From positions 1-64,000 of the forward strand of contig DATIHF010000006.1 of assembly GCA_035480955.1 (NCBI GenBank): a stretch of DNA of 64,000 nt, read 5' to 3'. Below, piece by piece: positions 1 through 7,471 of this stretch (position 1 is its first letter; every line of letters starts with the position of its first letter). Source of the DNA: DATIHF01 sp035480955 (lineage in GTDB: Bacteria; Patescibacteriota; Microgenomatia; Woykebacterales; RBG-16-39-9b). Below the pieces are notes generated by a model, which worked only from the letters and a program-made list of their open reading frames with translations, had not been told where the DNA came from and ran no database searches. Both the position numbers and the translations under genes were made by a program.

Positions 1-1
1 C

Positions 2-163
2 TTCTTGACCGACATCCTCGAGCACATCCGCGACTACGTCGCTAAGGTGCACAGGATCCAGAAGAACCTCTGGGCAGAGCACAACGAATTCATTCTCGCC
101 CTGTGCAGGCTGCTAGGGTTTATGCCGATGAAGGAGGAGAACAAAGAGACCGTCGCCGCGTAA
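2..163 (+). CDS. C-terminal fragment of an unknown protein
   Basis: An open frame enters from the left edge and stops with TAA at 161-163, leaving 53 residues. It is rich in charged and helical residues and carries no motif I recognise. Codons are clearly richer in G and C than in most neighbours (many CTC, GAC, ATC, GCC). It ends just before a strong terminator. The start lies outside the window, so no function can be given. Confidence 0.6.
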   Translation, partial: FLTDILEHIRDYVAKVHRIQKNLWAEHNEFILALCRLLGFMPMKEENKETVAA

Positions 164-187
164 TTATCCCGACAACATCCACCCACC

Positions 188-220
188 GAGCTCAACGCAA
201 CCGCGCTGGGCTCTTTTTTT
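188..220 (+). terminator. Rho-independent terminator
   Basis: An 11-bp stem with one mismatch (GAGCTCAACGC pairing with GCGCTGGGCTC) and an AACC loop is followed by an uninterrupted T tract. It closes the gene entering from the left edge. Confidence 0.85.
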
Positions 221-235
221 ATTTCCAAATTTTTG

Positions 236-244
236 TGATAGAAT
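236..244 (+). promoter_or_regulatory. Extended -10 promoter
   Basis: TGATAGAAT is an extended -10 (TG-n-TAGAAT) about 34 nt before the start at 278. No clear -35 box is visible upstream, as expected for an extended -10. Confidence 0.45.
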
Positions 245-277
245 AGGAAAATTCGGATTTCTTTAGGAGGGAGCCTG

Positions 278-706
278 ATGGGAAAGATCATTGATGATCC
301 CAACAGTTCTAGATGGGTAACTCTCGCTGAGATCGCTCCGAAGGATATCAGAATCGAGGTCAGAAGATCCAAAGTCAAAAGAAAACGCCATGCTCGGGCG
401 CAAATCGCAAAGCTTGATAAGGCTTGGGAGATCGTCTCTGAAAACGTTCGGATCTGGAGAGAGTCAAACGAATCAGTGAAAATAAAAGAGAGATTTAAAA
501 AAGCCAAGCTTTCCTTTATCGACTCCTCAAATATTCTGGTCGAGTTCTATTTTACTGGACCACCAAGATTGTTGAGATACGGGGTTGATGATCTGCTTGT
601 TCAGTTAACGGAAGGTACTTACGTTTCTTTCCAACGCAATATCGGTAAGGATTTGTATCACATAACCATTTCTGCTACCTATACCAAAGAAATTGTCCGC
701 ACCTAA
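278..706 (+). CDS. Unknown protein, 142 aa
   Basis: A complete frame starts with ATG 8 nt after AGGAGG (265-270) and stops at the base of its own terminator. The N-terminal half is basic and probably helical. The C-terminal third is rich in beta-forming residues. No signal peptide, membrane segment or known motif is visible. The promoter, ribosome site and terminator make it a single-gene unit. I do not recognise the family. Confidence 0.75.
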   Translation: MGKIIDDPNSSRWVTLAEIAPKDIRIEVRRSKVKRKRHARAQIAKLDKAWEIVSENVRIWRESNESVKIKERFKKAKLSFIDSSNILVEFYFTGPPRLLRYGVDDLLVQLTEGTYVSFQRNIGKDLYHITISATYTKEIVRT

Positions 707-735
707 GGTCTCGTTCTCGAGACCTTTCTTTTTTT
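706..735 (+). terminator. Rho-independent terminator
   Basis: AGGTCTCG and CGAGACCT form a perfect 8-bp stem with a TTCT loop, followed by a T-rich tail. It overlaps the stop codon of the 278-706 gene. Confidence 0.9.
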
Positions 736-783
736 CAAAATTTACTATAACAAATCTTACGATCGTACAAAATGTTAACGAAA

Positions 784-1707
784 TTACCCTTTGTTTCCGC
801 TGTGAAAAGCCTTATGGACGTCTTTGAGGTGACGGTTGGTAATATGCGTATAGATTTGCGTTGTGGAAATATTGGCGTGACCCAGCATTTCTTGGACGCT
901 TCGTATATCGGCGCCATTTATTAATAAATCCGTGGCAAACGAATGGCGCAGAGTGTGAGGTGAAGCTTTGATCGGGATTTGGGCTTTTTTGACGTACTTT
1001 TCGACAATTCTTTCTACCGAGCGGGGAGTGAGACGCATTTTTTCCCCATTTTTCTCTGGTGAATCCGCTCCCGAGTAACGAATAAAAAGTGGGTTGTAGC
1101 GGTCAGTTCTTTGGTGCAAGTAACGGCCGATCCAGTCCGCCGCGTCGTCAGAAATGAAAACAACTCTTTCTTTGCCACCTTTCCCCACAATTCCAAACTC
1201 TCGTCTTTCCAGATTGATTTTATCTCGATTTAGCTTAGTTAATTCCGAAACCCGCAAGCCAGTAGAAAATAGAACCTCGAGAATCGCTTTATCCCGCAGC
1301 CCATCAAGTTTGGAAATTTCTGGAGAATTTAAGAGGCGAGAGAGCTGATCATTGTCGAGGACTTTGATCGGTCGGGGATCCTGATCTCCCAGCTCGATTT
1401 TCTCCGCCGCTAGAGTTTCGATATCGTTTTTGGCCAGATAACGCAGGAAGGCACGCAGCGCAATGATGAAATAATTTTGGGTGACTTTTTTGAGTGGTAA
1501 ACCAGAGCGCTCATCTATATAGCGAGCGAGAAAGACGCGGTATTTGCGCACCATTTCTTGATTTATTTCTTTGGGGTCGATATCGCCAGCAAAATCCATA
1601 AATCTTTTGAGGTAGTGGTCGTAATTGCGGATAGTCAGTTGGGAAGCGTTTTTCTCAACTTCAAGATGTTCGAGGAAATCAGTAGTCAATTTGGACAGAG
1701 TAGACAT
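784..1707 (-). CDS. xerC/D-like: Tyrosine recombinase of the XerC/XerD family
   Basis: Site-specific recombinase, 307 aa, the usual length for XerC/D, which resolve chromosome dimers at dif. The N-terminal SAM-like DNA-binding domain is about residues 5-95 and the catalytic domain about 115-300. The catalytic set is complete: R152 in TGLRVSEL, K176 or K179 in the GKGGKER turn, H251 and R254 in HTLRHSFA, H277 in LGHANI and Y286. The gene stands alone with no integrase attachment site or cargo beside it, which favours the household role over a phage integrase. Its promoter ends 7 nt before the ATG and there is no Shine-Dalgarno, so it is probably translated from a leaderless mRNA. Confidence 0.9.
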   Translation of the reverse strand: MSTLSKLTTDFLEHLEVEKNASQLTIRNYDHYLKRFMDFAGDIDPKEINQEMVRKYRVFLARYIDERSGLPLKKVTQNYFIIALRAFLRYLAKNDIETLAAEKIELGDQDPRPIKVLDNDQLSRLLNSPEISKLDGLRDKAILEVLFSTGLRVSELTKLNRDKINLERREFGIVGKGGKERVVFISDDAADWIGRYLHQRTDRYNPLFIRYSGADSPEKNGEKMRLTPRSVERIVEKYVKKAQIPIKASPHTLRHSFATDLLINGADIRSVQEMLGHANISTTQIYTHITNRHLKDVHKAFHSGNKG

Positions 1708-1714
1708 TAGTTAA

Positions 1715-1743
1715 ACAATACCAAAACTGAGGCTAGAAAGCAA
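1715..1743 (-). promoter_or_regulatory. Leaderless-type promoter of the xer gene
   Basis: On the minus strand TTGCTT is followed after 17 bp by TATTGT, then 7 nt, then ATG at 1707. Transcription would start at or next to the start codon. Confidence 0.6.
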
Positions 1744-1782
1744 ATATTGTGCGACGCGCTAATTTGATCTAAAAAGATCGGA

Positions 1783-1811
1783 TTGACAGTAGAGTTAGGT
1801 TGATAAATACT
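1783..1811 (+). promoter_or_regulatory. Promoter of the secreted M23 peptidase
   Basis: TTGACA (1783-1788), 17 bp, AATACT (1806-1811). The predicted start is near 1818, immediately before the GCACGTTCACAA element shared with two other genes. Confidence 0.6.
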
Positions 1812-1861
1812 GTTGCCTCGCACGTTCACAACCTGTCCACCTCTTGTAAGGAGAGAGGCTC

Positions 1862-2905
1862 TTGTTCGCTTTCTTGCGATTCCTTTTCTGGTTCGTTACT
1901 TTGGCAAACCCAACTGCACCACAACACTCCAACAACACTTCACAAATAATCCTCCAACAAAACTCAACTGTCACCATTACCGTCTGGAAAGGCACTACTG
2001 GCTGCGGTCACGGCGGTATTTACTTGGTCGATCCAGATCTAGTGATCAATACTGTTTCCAAACGCCCAGAATCAAAAATACTCGGCTGGGACTTGCTTTT
2101 TGCAGACTATGCCACTGGCAAACAATCTCTAACTATCGGGCCCTACAGTAAAGGCACTGCTCTGCGTTTTGGAGTAGGCGTAAAAACCCCCAAGTGCAGT
2201 ATCAACTTCACCCAGGATTCCGGTAATCGAGGGAAAATAACCAGCTACGGAAATCGCTGGACGATTGATTGGGAAGACTCACCACAGTATAAAGATGGCA
2301 AAAACTGGAATGACATTCACATGGAGATCATTGCTCACCCGACTGCTACAAGCATTGAAACTAATGTAGTCGCACAACAAGCTTTTAACTCTAACCCAGT
2401 TTACGGCAAACCTTGGCCTGCAAACAAAAATTACCCACTGACCGCTGGGCCCAACCAAGGACATCACGGCAATATTTACGCTTTTGACTACGGAATGGCT
2501 CAAGGGACAGAGTTAGATGCGGTTGAGAGAGGACAAGTCCTCTGGGTTGAGGATTCTTTCGGTAGCGGATCGTGTAGCTTAACAAATCTCAACAGAGTCA
2601 ATGTGGTCGTCATACAAACCGAAGAAGGGGTCAACGTCAACTATCTGCATATTAAGAAAGGAAGTGCAGCAGTAAAAGTCGGAGAGCTCGTCCAAAAGGG
2701 ACAGAAAATCGCCGAGGCGGGAAACTCGGGAATGGTCTGCACGAAAAGTGGCGGGGATGGATCACACCTACATATCGAGTGGGTCCATCATTGTAAAGAT
2801 ATTGATGAGTTAAAAAACTTACGCAAAAGCATACCAGTAGGCAAACCAACTTTTGCTTGGTCTTGTCCGAACTTTACTGCTGATGCTGGATTTAATAGAG
2901 GATAA
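1862..2905 (+). CDS. Secreted M23 (LytM-type) metallopeptidase
   Basis: A 347-aa exported protein predicted to cut peptidoglycan cross-links. A hydrophobic signal segment covers about residues 3-16. The M23 domain lies at about 195-330. Zinc ligands of the fold are visible: H202 and D209 in the HHG...AFDYG stretch, and H302/H304 in SHLHIEW. The 130-residue region before the domain is Ig-like in composition and not recognised. The start is TTG at 1862, chosen because AAGGAGAG lies 6 nt upstream. Several Cys residues outside the domain could pair outside the cell. It is a single-gene unit with its own promoter and terminator. Confidence 0.85.
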   Translation: MFAFLRFLFWFVTLANPTAPQHSNNTSQIILQQNSTVTITVWKGTTGCGHGGIYLVDPDLVINTVSKRPESKILGWDLLFADYATGKQSLTIGPYSKGTALRFGVGVKTPKCSINFTQDSGNRGKITSYGNRWTIDWEDSPQYKDGKNWNDIHMEIIAHPTATSIETNVVAQQAFNSNPVYGKPWPANKNYPLTAGPNQGHHGNIYAFDYGMAQGTELDAVERGQVLWVEDSFGSGSCSLTNLNRVNVVVIQTEEGVNVNYLHIKKGSAAVKVGELVQKGQKIAEAGNSGMVCTKSGGDGSHLHIEWVHHCKDIDELKNLRKSIPVGKPTFAWSCPNFTADAGFNRG

Positions 2906-2926
2906 AAGAGAAGTTGAGAGAGCAAG

Positions 2927-2960
2927 ACCGCGATGGAAATTCTGTCGCGGTTTTATTTTT
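2927..2960 (+). terminator. Rho-independent terminator of the M23 gene
   Basis: ACCGCGA (2927-2933) pairs with TCGCGGT (2945-2951), followed by TTTTATTTTT. Confidence 0.85.
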
Positions 2961-2961
2961 G

Positions 2962-3002
2962 GGGAAAAAGAACCGCCGTTATTCTCGTTTCCGAGCGGCG
3001 GT
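2962..3002 (-). terminator. Rho-independent terminator of the zinc-finger gene
   Basis: On the minus strand ACCGCCG pairs with CGGCGGT and is followed by TTCTTTTTCC. It overlaps the end of the gene and sits back to back with the plus-strand terminator at 2927-2960. Confidence 0.8.
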
Positions 3003-3311
3003 CCTCAAGGTTGCAGGTCGGCGGGTGCGCGGCCGGGTAACCTTGATTCGGACACGACACCTGGTGCAGGCGAAGCAGTCTTCGACAAACTCCATTGGTC
3101 CATGTCCGTTTGGGCAATCTCGTGTCGGTACAGGCTGAGCTGGTTTGGCCTCTGCCTTTTTCCGAGTTGAGAACCCGATGATCTTGCTCGAGCCTTTCTT
3201 CGAGCACTTGTGGGTACTTAGACACTGGTTGCAGAAGACTTCCCTGCAATTCTCGCAGTACCCGTAACCGTTGATCATGTCTGTCTTTTTGCATCCCTGA
3301 CAATCAACCAA
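2979..3311 (-). CDS. Small zinc-finger protein (AN1-like plus zinc ribbon)
   Basis: About 110 aa. The N-terminal half has Cys pairs spaced like an AN1 or RING-type finger (CQGC, CENC, CNQC, then HKC). A second ribbon follows (CPNGH and CTRC). The tail is strongly basic with repeated Thr-Arg, which suggests nucleic-acid contact. I chose TTG at 3311 because AGGAGG lies 7 nt upstream. The earlier in-frame ATG at 3374 lies inside the -35 box of a near-perfect promoter and so would not be transcribed. Function unknown. Confidence 0.7.
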   Translation of the reverse strand: MVDCQGCKKTDMINGYGYCENCREVFCNQCLSTHKCSKKGSSKIIGFSTRKKAEAKPAQPVPTRDCPNGHGPMEFVEDCFACTRCRVRIKVTRPRTRRPATLRTAARKRE

Positions 3312-3345
3312 CGTTAGCCCTCCTGGCTTCCAAATTACTCTGACT

Positions 3346-3374
3346 ATTATAGCACATTTGAACTTAAATTGCAA
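3346..3374 (-). promoter_or_regulatory. Strong promoter of the zinc-finger gene
   Basis: On the minus strand TTGCAA, 17 bp, TATAAT. The predicted transcript starts near 3339, giving a leader of about 28 nt with AGGAGG. Confidence 0.8.
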
Positions 3375-3440
3375 CCCATAGTCCTAGTGCTTGAGAACTA
3401 GAGAGCGCAAGGGATCTAAAGTCTGTACTTATTTTGGGAA

Positions 3441-3470
3441 AAGAAAAACCCTCACTCTTCGCAAGGGTTT
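3441..3470 (-). terminator. Rho-independent terminator
   Basis: On the minus strand AAACCCT and AGGGTTT close a hairpin followed by TTTTCTTTT, directly after the stop of the 3475-4419 gene. Confidence 0.8.
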
Positions 3471-3474
3471 GGAC

Positions 3475-4419
3475 TTAAGGACCAAAGGTGATTATCTCGG
3501 CCGCTTTTTGACTTTCTTTTTCTTCTACTCTTGAGGCTTCTGTCTGCAAGAGCACCACCGAGTCAAACAGTAGTGTCGCCGCTTGTTTAAGTTTGTCAGA
3601 AAGTACATAAGTGGCAAATGTACCCGTATCGGTCCGTACTGACAGAGCAGTCAACGCAATCCTCACACTTCTCGTCAGGTGTCTGATCTCTTTGCTGTTG
3701 AAAAAAGGCAACTCTGACAAAATCTGATTGGTAACTCTCTGAATCGCTCCAATTCTCACGTTGCGGGTCCGGATGTGATAGGCGATCCGCTCCAGCAAGA
3801 CTGCCATCTCAGTTAGTCGACTACAAGCTCTCTGAAAAGCAAAGTGCAGTGTTACTTGGCGACTCACATGCTCAGCAATGATCGTCTGAATGTTTAAAAT
3901 TCTCCTCTCCGAGTAGAGAATCACCAGACGCATCTGATCTCTTTCTTCTTTGGCAGCACTGCGAAAATTGGTGTCCGCCATCAGGGCTCTTGCTTCTGCA
4001 ACTGTGTTGCGCAGAGAATTGAGCTCTTCCTGATAGCCGGCGAGCATGTGTTCGCTTTTGCGCTCGGCAAAGGCAAGTCCGTCGATCACCTCATAGATTG
4101 GGACGCGGTGTCTGCCATTTGCATAGATGATCCCCAGCTCTTCTCGTTTCTTCGGGTCTTCAATAAATCTCTGCAGGAAAGCATCTTCACCGATAGTTAC
4201 ATAGCGTTTGTTGAGGACTGAACCAGCCGGGATTCTCATCAAATTATTGGGCGTCTTGAGCGGTTCTTCCCTCTTTCTGGGCAGTCTTGGTCGGTCTCCC
4301 GCGGTCACGAAATAACACTTACCGCTTACCAGCTGCAGTACTTCTGGTTTAGAGTGCTTGATTATCCTCCGGTTGATCCAGTAGCAAACTGGCTGAACGT
4401 CCTCCCGACTCCTGGGCAT
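3475..4419 (-). CDS. Unknown mainly helical protein, 314 aa
   Basis: The frame is open further upstream, but a promoter with TTGCAA-17-TAAAAT puts the transcript start near 4472. The ATG at 4419, with AGGAT 8 nt upstream, is then the first sensible start. The N-terminal 90 residues are basic. The rest (about 120-310) is long amphipathic helix with many Arg and Glu, possibly coiled coil. No membrane segment or known motif is seen. It has its own promoter and terminator and shares a palindromic -35 box with the divergent HD gene. Function unknown. Confidence 0.7.
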   Translation of the reverse strand: MPRSREDVQPVCYWINRRIIKHSKPEVLQLVSGKCYFVTAGDRPRLPRKREEPLKTPNNLMRIPAGSVLNKRYVTIGEDAFLQRFIEDPKKREELGIIYANGRHRVPIYEVIDGLAFAERKSEHMLAGYQEELNSLRNTVAEARALMADTNFRSAAKEERDQMRLVILYSERRILNIQTIIAEHVSRQVTLHFAFQRACSRLTEMAVLLERIAYHIRTRNVRIGAIQRVTNQILSELPFFNSKEIRHLTRSVRIALTALSVRTDTGTFATYVLSDKLKQAATLLFDSVVLLQTEASRVEEKESQKAAEIITFGP

Positions 4420-4478
4420 TTGCTCACATCCTGAAGGGTCCTGCCTTCCGATGCGCTTTGTCCTGCAAAAGCAAGCTG

Positions 4479-4530
4479 ATTTTACGATTCTAAACACAAA
4501 TTTGCAACCAAAAGGCTTAACCATTAAGAT
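4479..4530. promoter_or_regulatory. Divergent promoters sharing one palindromic -35 box
   Basis: TTGCAA at 4502-4507 is its own reverse complement. Leftward it pairs with TAAAAT (4479-4484) after 17 bp for the 3475-4419 gene. Rightward it pairs with TAAGAT (4525-4530) after 17 bp for the HD gene, whose ATG follows 9 nt later. Both promoters cannot be occupied at once. Confidence 0.65.
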
Positions 4531-4539
4531 AGCGACTAA

Positions 4540-5109
4540 ATGTCGATTTTTAATTACCTGCTTAATCGCAATCTGGCTCACGTCAAAAGATTTAACAATC
4601 GTCCACTGCTGTTTGGTGAATCAGTCGCCGAGCACTCTTTTTACGTTGCCCATTACACTCAGCTCCTTTGCTGGCTACTGGAATCTAAAAAAATCAAAAT
4701 CGACACTCAAAAAGCAGTCAGTATGGCCCTTATTCATGATTCTGAGGAGGGTTTCTCCGGAGATATCCTCAATCCTTTCAAACATTTCAACGACAAAATC
4801 GCCTCCGCAATTGCTGAGGTCAATGAAGAAACCATTGAACTGATGTTTGAGGAATTGCCAAAGGAACTCTCTGGGGAATTAATCGAACTTTGGCATGAAG
4901 AACAAAAAAGAGTCTCGATCGAATCCCAAGTCGTGAAAGTCGCTGACAGCTTGTCGCTGCTTTCAAAGTGTTTTGAGGAGATGGAAGCGGGCAATAGTAA
5001 TTTTCACGGAATCTACAAACGAGAAATTTCCAATCTCAACAAATTAAATTACCCTTGGTGGAAAAAAATAAAAAAAGAAGTAATGGCAGAATCTAGCAGC
5101 CAAATATAA
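4540..5109 (+). CDS. HD-domain nucleotidase (YfbR-like)
   Basis: A 189-aa metal-dependent phosphohydrolase of the HD family, most like YfbR/HDDC2 5'-deoxynucleotidases that dephosphorylate deoxynucleoside monophosphates. The metal set is in place: H32 in VAEHSFYVA, H66-D67 in ALIHDSEE, and the later Asp in KVADSL. Length and motif order match YfbR. It has no Shine-Dalgarno. The -10 box ends 9 nt before ATG, so a leaderless transcript is likely. Substrate specificity is inferred from the family. Confidence 0.8.
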   Translation: MSIFNYLLNRNLAHVKRFNNRPLLFGESVAEHSFYVAHYTQLLCWLLESKKIKIDTQKAVSMALIHDSEEGFSGDILNPFKHFNDKIASAIAEVNEETIELMFEELPKELSGELIELWHEEQKRVSIESQVVKVADSLSLLSKCFEEMEAGNSNFHGIYKREISNLNKLNYPWWKKIKKEVMAESSSQI

Positions 5110-5142
5110 TACCCCTCTTGTAATTTTTCCTATTCTTTAATG

Positions 5143-5148
5143 TATAAT
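5143..5148 (+). promoter_or_regulatory. -10 box of the decarboxylase gene
   Basis: A consensus TATAAT 44 nt before the start. The best -35 candidate (TTGTAA) is 19 bp upstream, so the upstream half is uncertain. Confidence 0.5.
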
Positions 5149-5191
5149 TATTTTTGCGGCCAAAAATCTTTTCGAGAGGAGGGAAGATCCC

Positions 5192-5611
5192 ATGCACTTG
5201 ACGATCGATGGGTTTGGTGGCAACCCGGATCTTCTGGCAAACGTTAAGCTGGTGAAAGCCCTGCTTGACCGCTACCCGGAAGAGATCGGGATGACACCGA
5301 TTTCGCAGCCGCACGTCTTCGAGTACCGCGGCGAAAAGCCCGAGGACTGGGGCGTGTCGGGCTTTGTGTTGATCGCGGAGAGCCACATCGCGATTCACAC
5401 ATTCCCGGATCATCAGCAGGTCTGGGTCGATGTCTTTTCCTGCAAGGGCTTTGACACTGACCCGGCAATCGCGCCGATCATTGAGGCGTTTGAACTTCAG
5501 AACCACCGCGTCCACAAGCTTGAGCGTGGCCTGGAGTATCCGCACAATGTCGTCGACAGCATTCCCGTCAACCACACCGAGCGGGAGCAAGTGGCAGCTG
5601 GAGTAAAGTGA
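5192..5611 (+). CDS. speH: S-adenosylmethionine decarboxylase (bacterial, pyruvoyl type)
   Basis: A 139-aa proenzyme that cleaves itself to form a pyruvoyl cofactor and decarboxylates S-adenosylmethionine for spermidine synthesis. The ESHIAIHTFP motif holds the self-cleavage Ser64 and His69, and Cys84 in DVFSCKGF is the usual proton donor. These match the short prokaryotic class (Thermotoga/Bacillus type). GAGGAGG precedes the ATG. Base use is much richer in GC than in the flanking genes. With its own promoter and terminator it looks like an acquired stand-alone cassette. No spermidine synthase is present in the window. Confidence 0.92.
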   Translation: MHLTIDGFGGNPDLLANVKLVKALLDRYPEEIGMTPISQPHVFEYRGEKPEDWGVSGFVLIAESHIAIHTFPDHQQVWVDVFSCKGFDTDPAIAPIIEAFELQNHRVHKLERGLEYPHNVVDSIPVNHTEREQVAAGVK

Positions 5612-5655
5612 TGGACGACGGTAAACAGACGAAACAGATGGCCGCACCCACACCC

Positions 5656-5699
5656 GCCCCGTCGGAGCTCGCAAGACTCTCTGACGGGGCACCTTTTTT
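5656..5699 (+). terminator. Rho-independent terminator of speH
   Basis: GCCCCGTCGGAG (5656-5667) pairs with CTCTGACGGGGC (5679-5690) with one wobble pair, then ACC and a six-T run. Confidence 0.9.
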
Positions 5700-5737
5700 C
5701 CAAATAACTCCTAGTACCCAGAATTTAATATTATTTC

Positions 5738-5766
5738 TTGACACTTTTTATATTTCGAGTTAAATT
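5738..5766 (+). promoter_or_regulatory. Promoter of a free-standing RNA
   Basis: Perfect TTGACA (5738-5743), 17 bp, TAAATT (5761-5766). The predicted start is near 5773. No protein-coding frame follows before the terminator at 6021. Confidence 0.7.
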
Positions 5767-5772
5767 ACTTTT

Positions 5773-6060
5773 TGAAAGTCAGAGAGGATTCACTCAACAC
5801 AGGCCGTTACGGACGAGACGAGATCGCTTGTCCATGCCAAGGACTACCTAGCATCCTCGTTCGCGAGTTGGCAGCTAGGGAACCGCGATAGACTCTGGTA
5901 ATCTTGGCGGGTGTCCAGATGTCAGTCTAGGGTCTGTGTTGATGGGTCGAAGAGCCGGGGGAATCACGCCATCTTGCCCTCCAACTGAGGTGGTATGGTT
6001 CTCCCGGCACCGCAACCAATAGACCGTGTGTAGCTTTACAAGCCGCGGTCTTTTTTTCTT
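5773..6060 (+). ncRNA. Candidate structured RNA, about 290 nt, unassigned
   Basis: The segment lies between a strong promoter and a strong terminator, has no convincing frame, and folds well by eye. GGACGAG (5811) pairs with CTTGTCC (5827). CCTAGC (5847) pairs with GCTAGG (5874), enclosing CTCG-TTCG-CGAG with a UUCG tetraloop. GCCGGGGGAATCA from 5954 pairs with the segment ending TTCTCCCGGC at 6008, enclosing CCTC-n5-GAGG. The next gene is convergent, so this is not a leader of it. I tested for the conserved RNase P, tmRNA and SRP RNA signature strings and did not find them. 6S-like or a new family remain open. Confidence 0.6.
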
Positions 6061-6065
6061 TTTTT
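6021..6065 (+). terminator. Rho-independent terminator of the 5773 RNA
   Basis: AGACCG (6021-6026) pairs with CGGTCT (6046-6051), with an inner TGTA-gctt-TACA stem, followed by a long T-rich tail. Confidence 0.8.
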
Positions 6066-6080
6066 AATTTTCCTAGGAAT

Positions 6081-7307
6081 TTAGTTAAGTAGTGATAGAG
6101 GATTTATTGCGTTGCCGTTTTGGCGAACTTCGAAGTGAAGATGTGGACCGGTGGCTCTTCCCGTCATTCCCACTGCTCCAATGTATTGTCCTCTTTCGAT
6201 GTGCTGACCCATACCGCAGGCCAGATCTGACATGTGCGCGTAGGCGACGGTAATGCCACCGCCAATATCGATGATGCAGTACCAACCAAAGCTGGTGGTT
6301 TGCTTTTTGGAATCAATCACCGTCCCGCTAGCAGCAGCGTGGATCGGAGTCCCGTAGGCTCCACCAATATCAATCGCTGGGTGGTACCAGGAAAAGTATT
6401 GGTTGATGACTCGGGGAATCGGCCAGGACAATCTTCCAGACCCAGCAACAAAAGTATTGGCAAACTTTGGAGCCGTAGGCTTTGGGGCAACAACTGGAGC
6501 CGGCACTGATCCGTTGGGAACATAGAGAGTCTGTCCAGGAGTCAGAGCGAGGGTGTCGTCGATGTAATTAAAAGGAAAATCAGCAATAGTTTGCGCGTCC
6601 GCTGAGTAAGATTTAGCAACCGAGGTGATCGTGTCTCCAGCTTTGACTTGATAGACGACTCCGCTGACTGGAGGGATCTTGAGATCGGCTCCGGGTTGGA
6701 TCGAAGCAGAGTCAGACATATTGTTGGCCCACTTGATCGTTTCGGTCGAAACTCCGTATTTATCAGCAATTGTTGAGAGAGTGTCTCCGCCGATTACTTT
6801 ATAGCTGAGGACTTCGGAACGGGGACGGTCAGTCGGTACAATGGTCTTGGCAGTATTGGAAGCTCGTAAAACTGATTCTTGGGCGGTCAAATCCTGCGCC
6901 GCAACATCACCTTTGGAGAAAAGTCCGCCAACGACAATCGCGATCGCCGCCACCGCGATAACTCCTCCGTGAGTCGCGGGTCGAAAGAGCAGACCCCGAC
7001 GCCACATGAGTGTATCAACTAAGCGATCTTTGGAAACATCCAAAAAGTTGATCAGTCTGACAATCTTTAACTGAATATATTTAATAACTGCAAAGCTAAA
7101 ACGGGAAATCTCGACAAAAACACTTACCAGACCAAAAACAAAAGTTTTGAAAAGAGAAAAAATGCGCGCAAAAATACCCACACTCTGAGTGGGCAAAATA
7201 TTCCCTACGTTTGTAGAGTAAGAGTTGGGGGAAAAATCAAATAAATCTGCAGTTGTACCAGTTAGTGTATAAAGATCTTCACTGCTGTCCGAGAGATCTT
7301 CGCGCAT
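6081..7307 (-). CDS. Cell-wall hydrolase with two LysM domains and an M23 peptidase domain
   Basis: A 408-aa membrane-anchored or exported peptidoglycan hydrolase. After a cytoplasmic-looking N-terminus of about 110 residues there is one strong membrane segment (about 113-130). Two LysM repeats (about 165-212 and 216-262) should bind glycan. The M23 domain (about 300-400) keeps its zinc ligands H309, D313, H389 and H391 (HPAID, HLHFE), with H358 as the second catalytic His. The long N-terminus before the anchor is unusual. Transcription starts about 80 nt upstream, and the leader can fold GTTCCCA against TGGGAAC just before the ATG, where no good Shine-Dalgarno is visible. Confidence 0.9.
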   Translation of the reverse strand: MREDLSDSSEDLYTLTGTTADLFDFSPNSYSTNVGNILPTQSVGIFARIFSLFKTFVFGLVSVFVEISRFSFAVIKYIQLKIVRLINFLDVSKDRLVDTLMWRRGLLFRPATHGGVIAVAAIAIVVGGLFSKGDVAAQDLTAQESVLRASNTAKTIVPTDRPRSEVLSYKVIGGDTLSTIADKYGVSTETIKWANNMSDSASIQPGADLKIPPVSGVVYQVKAGDTITSVAKSYSADAQTIADFPFNYIDDTLALTPGQTLYVPNGSVPAPVVAPKPTAPKFANTFVAGSGRLSWPIPRVINQYFSWYHPAIDIGGAYGTPIHAAASGTVIDSKKQTTSFGWYCIIDIGGGITVAYAHMSDLACGMGQHIERGQYIGAVGMTGRATGPHLHFEVRQNGNAINPLSLLN

Positions 7308-7391
7308 AATTTTGTTCCCAATACAGAAGCCTAAATGTACCCTCCGCGGTGGGAACCCTCCATCAAGCCTGCTAGCTTGTCAGTTGCGTGA

Positions 7392-7421
7392 ATTATAGCA
7401 GACTTACTACCAATGAATCAA
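7392..7421 (-). promoter_or_regulatory. Promoter of the LysM/M23 gene
   Basis: On the minus strand TTGATT, 18 bp, TATAAT. It gives a leader of about 80 nt that holds the inverted repeat GTTCCCA/TGGGAAC. Confidence 0.65.
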
Positions 7422-7471
7422 GCCCTAAACAGCTTGACTCAGCAATAATAATCTTAAATTTGAAGTCAAAA

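Noticed and set aside
5773..6060. RNase P RNA, tmRNA or SRP RNA
   Set aside because: The usual signature strings (GAAAGTCC-type P4, the tmRNA ends with tag reading frame, GGAAG/AGCAG of SRP) were not found by eye; a covariance search would be needed to exclude diverged forms.
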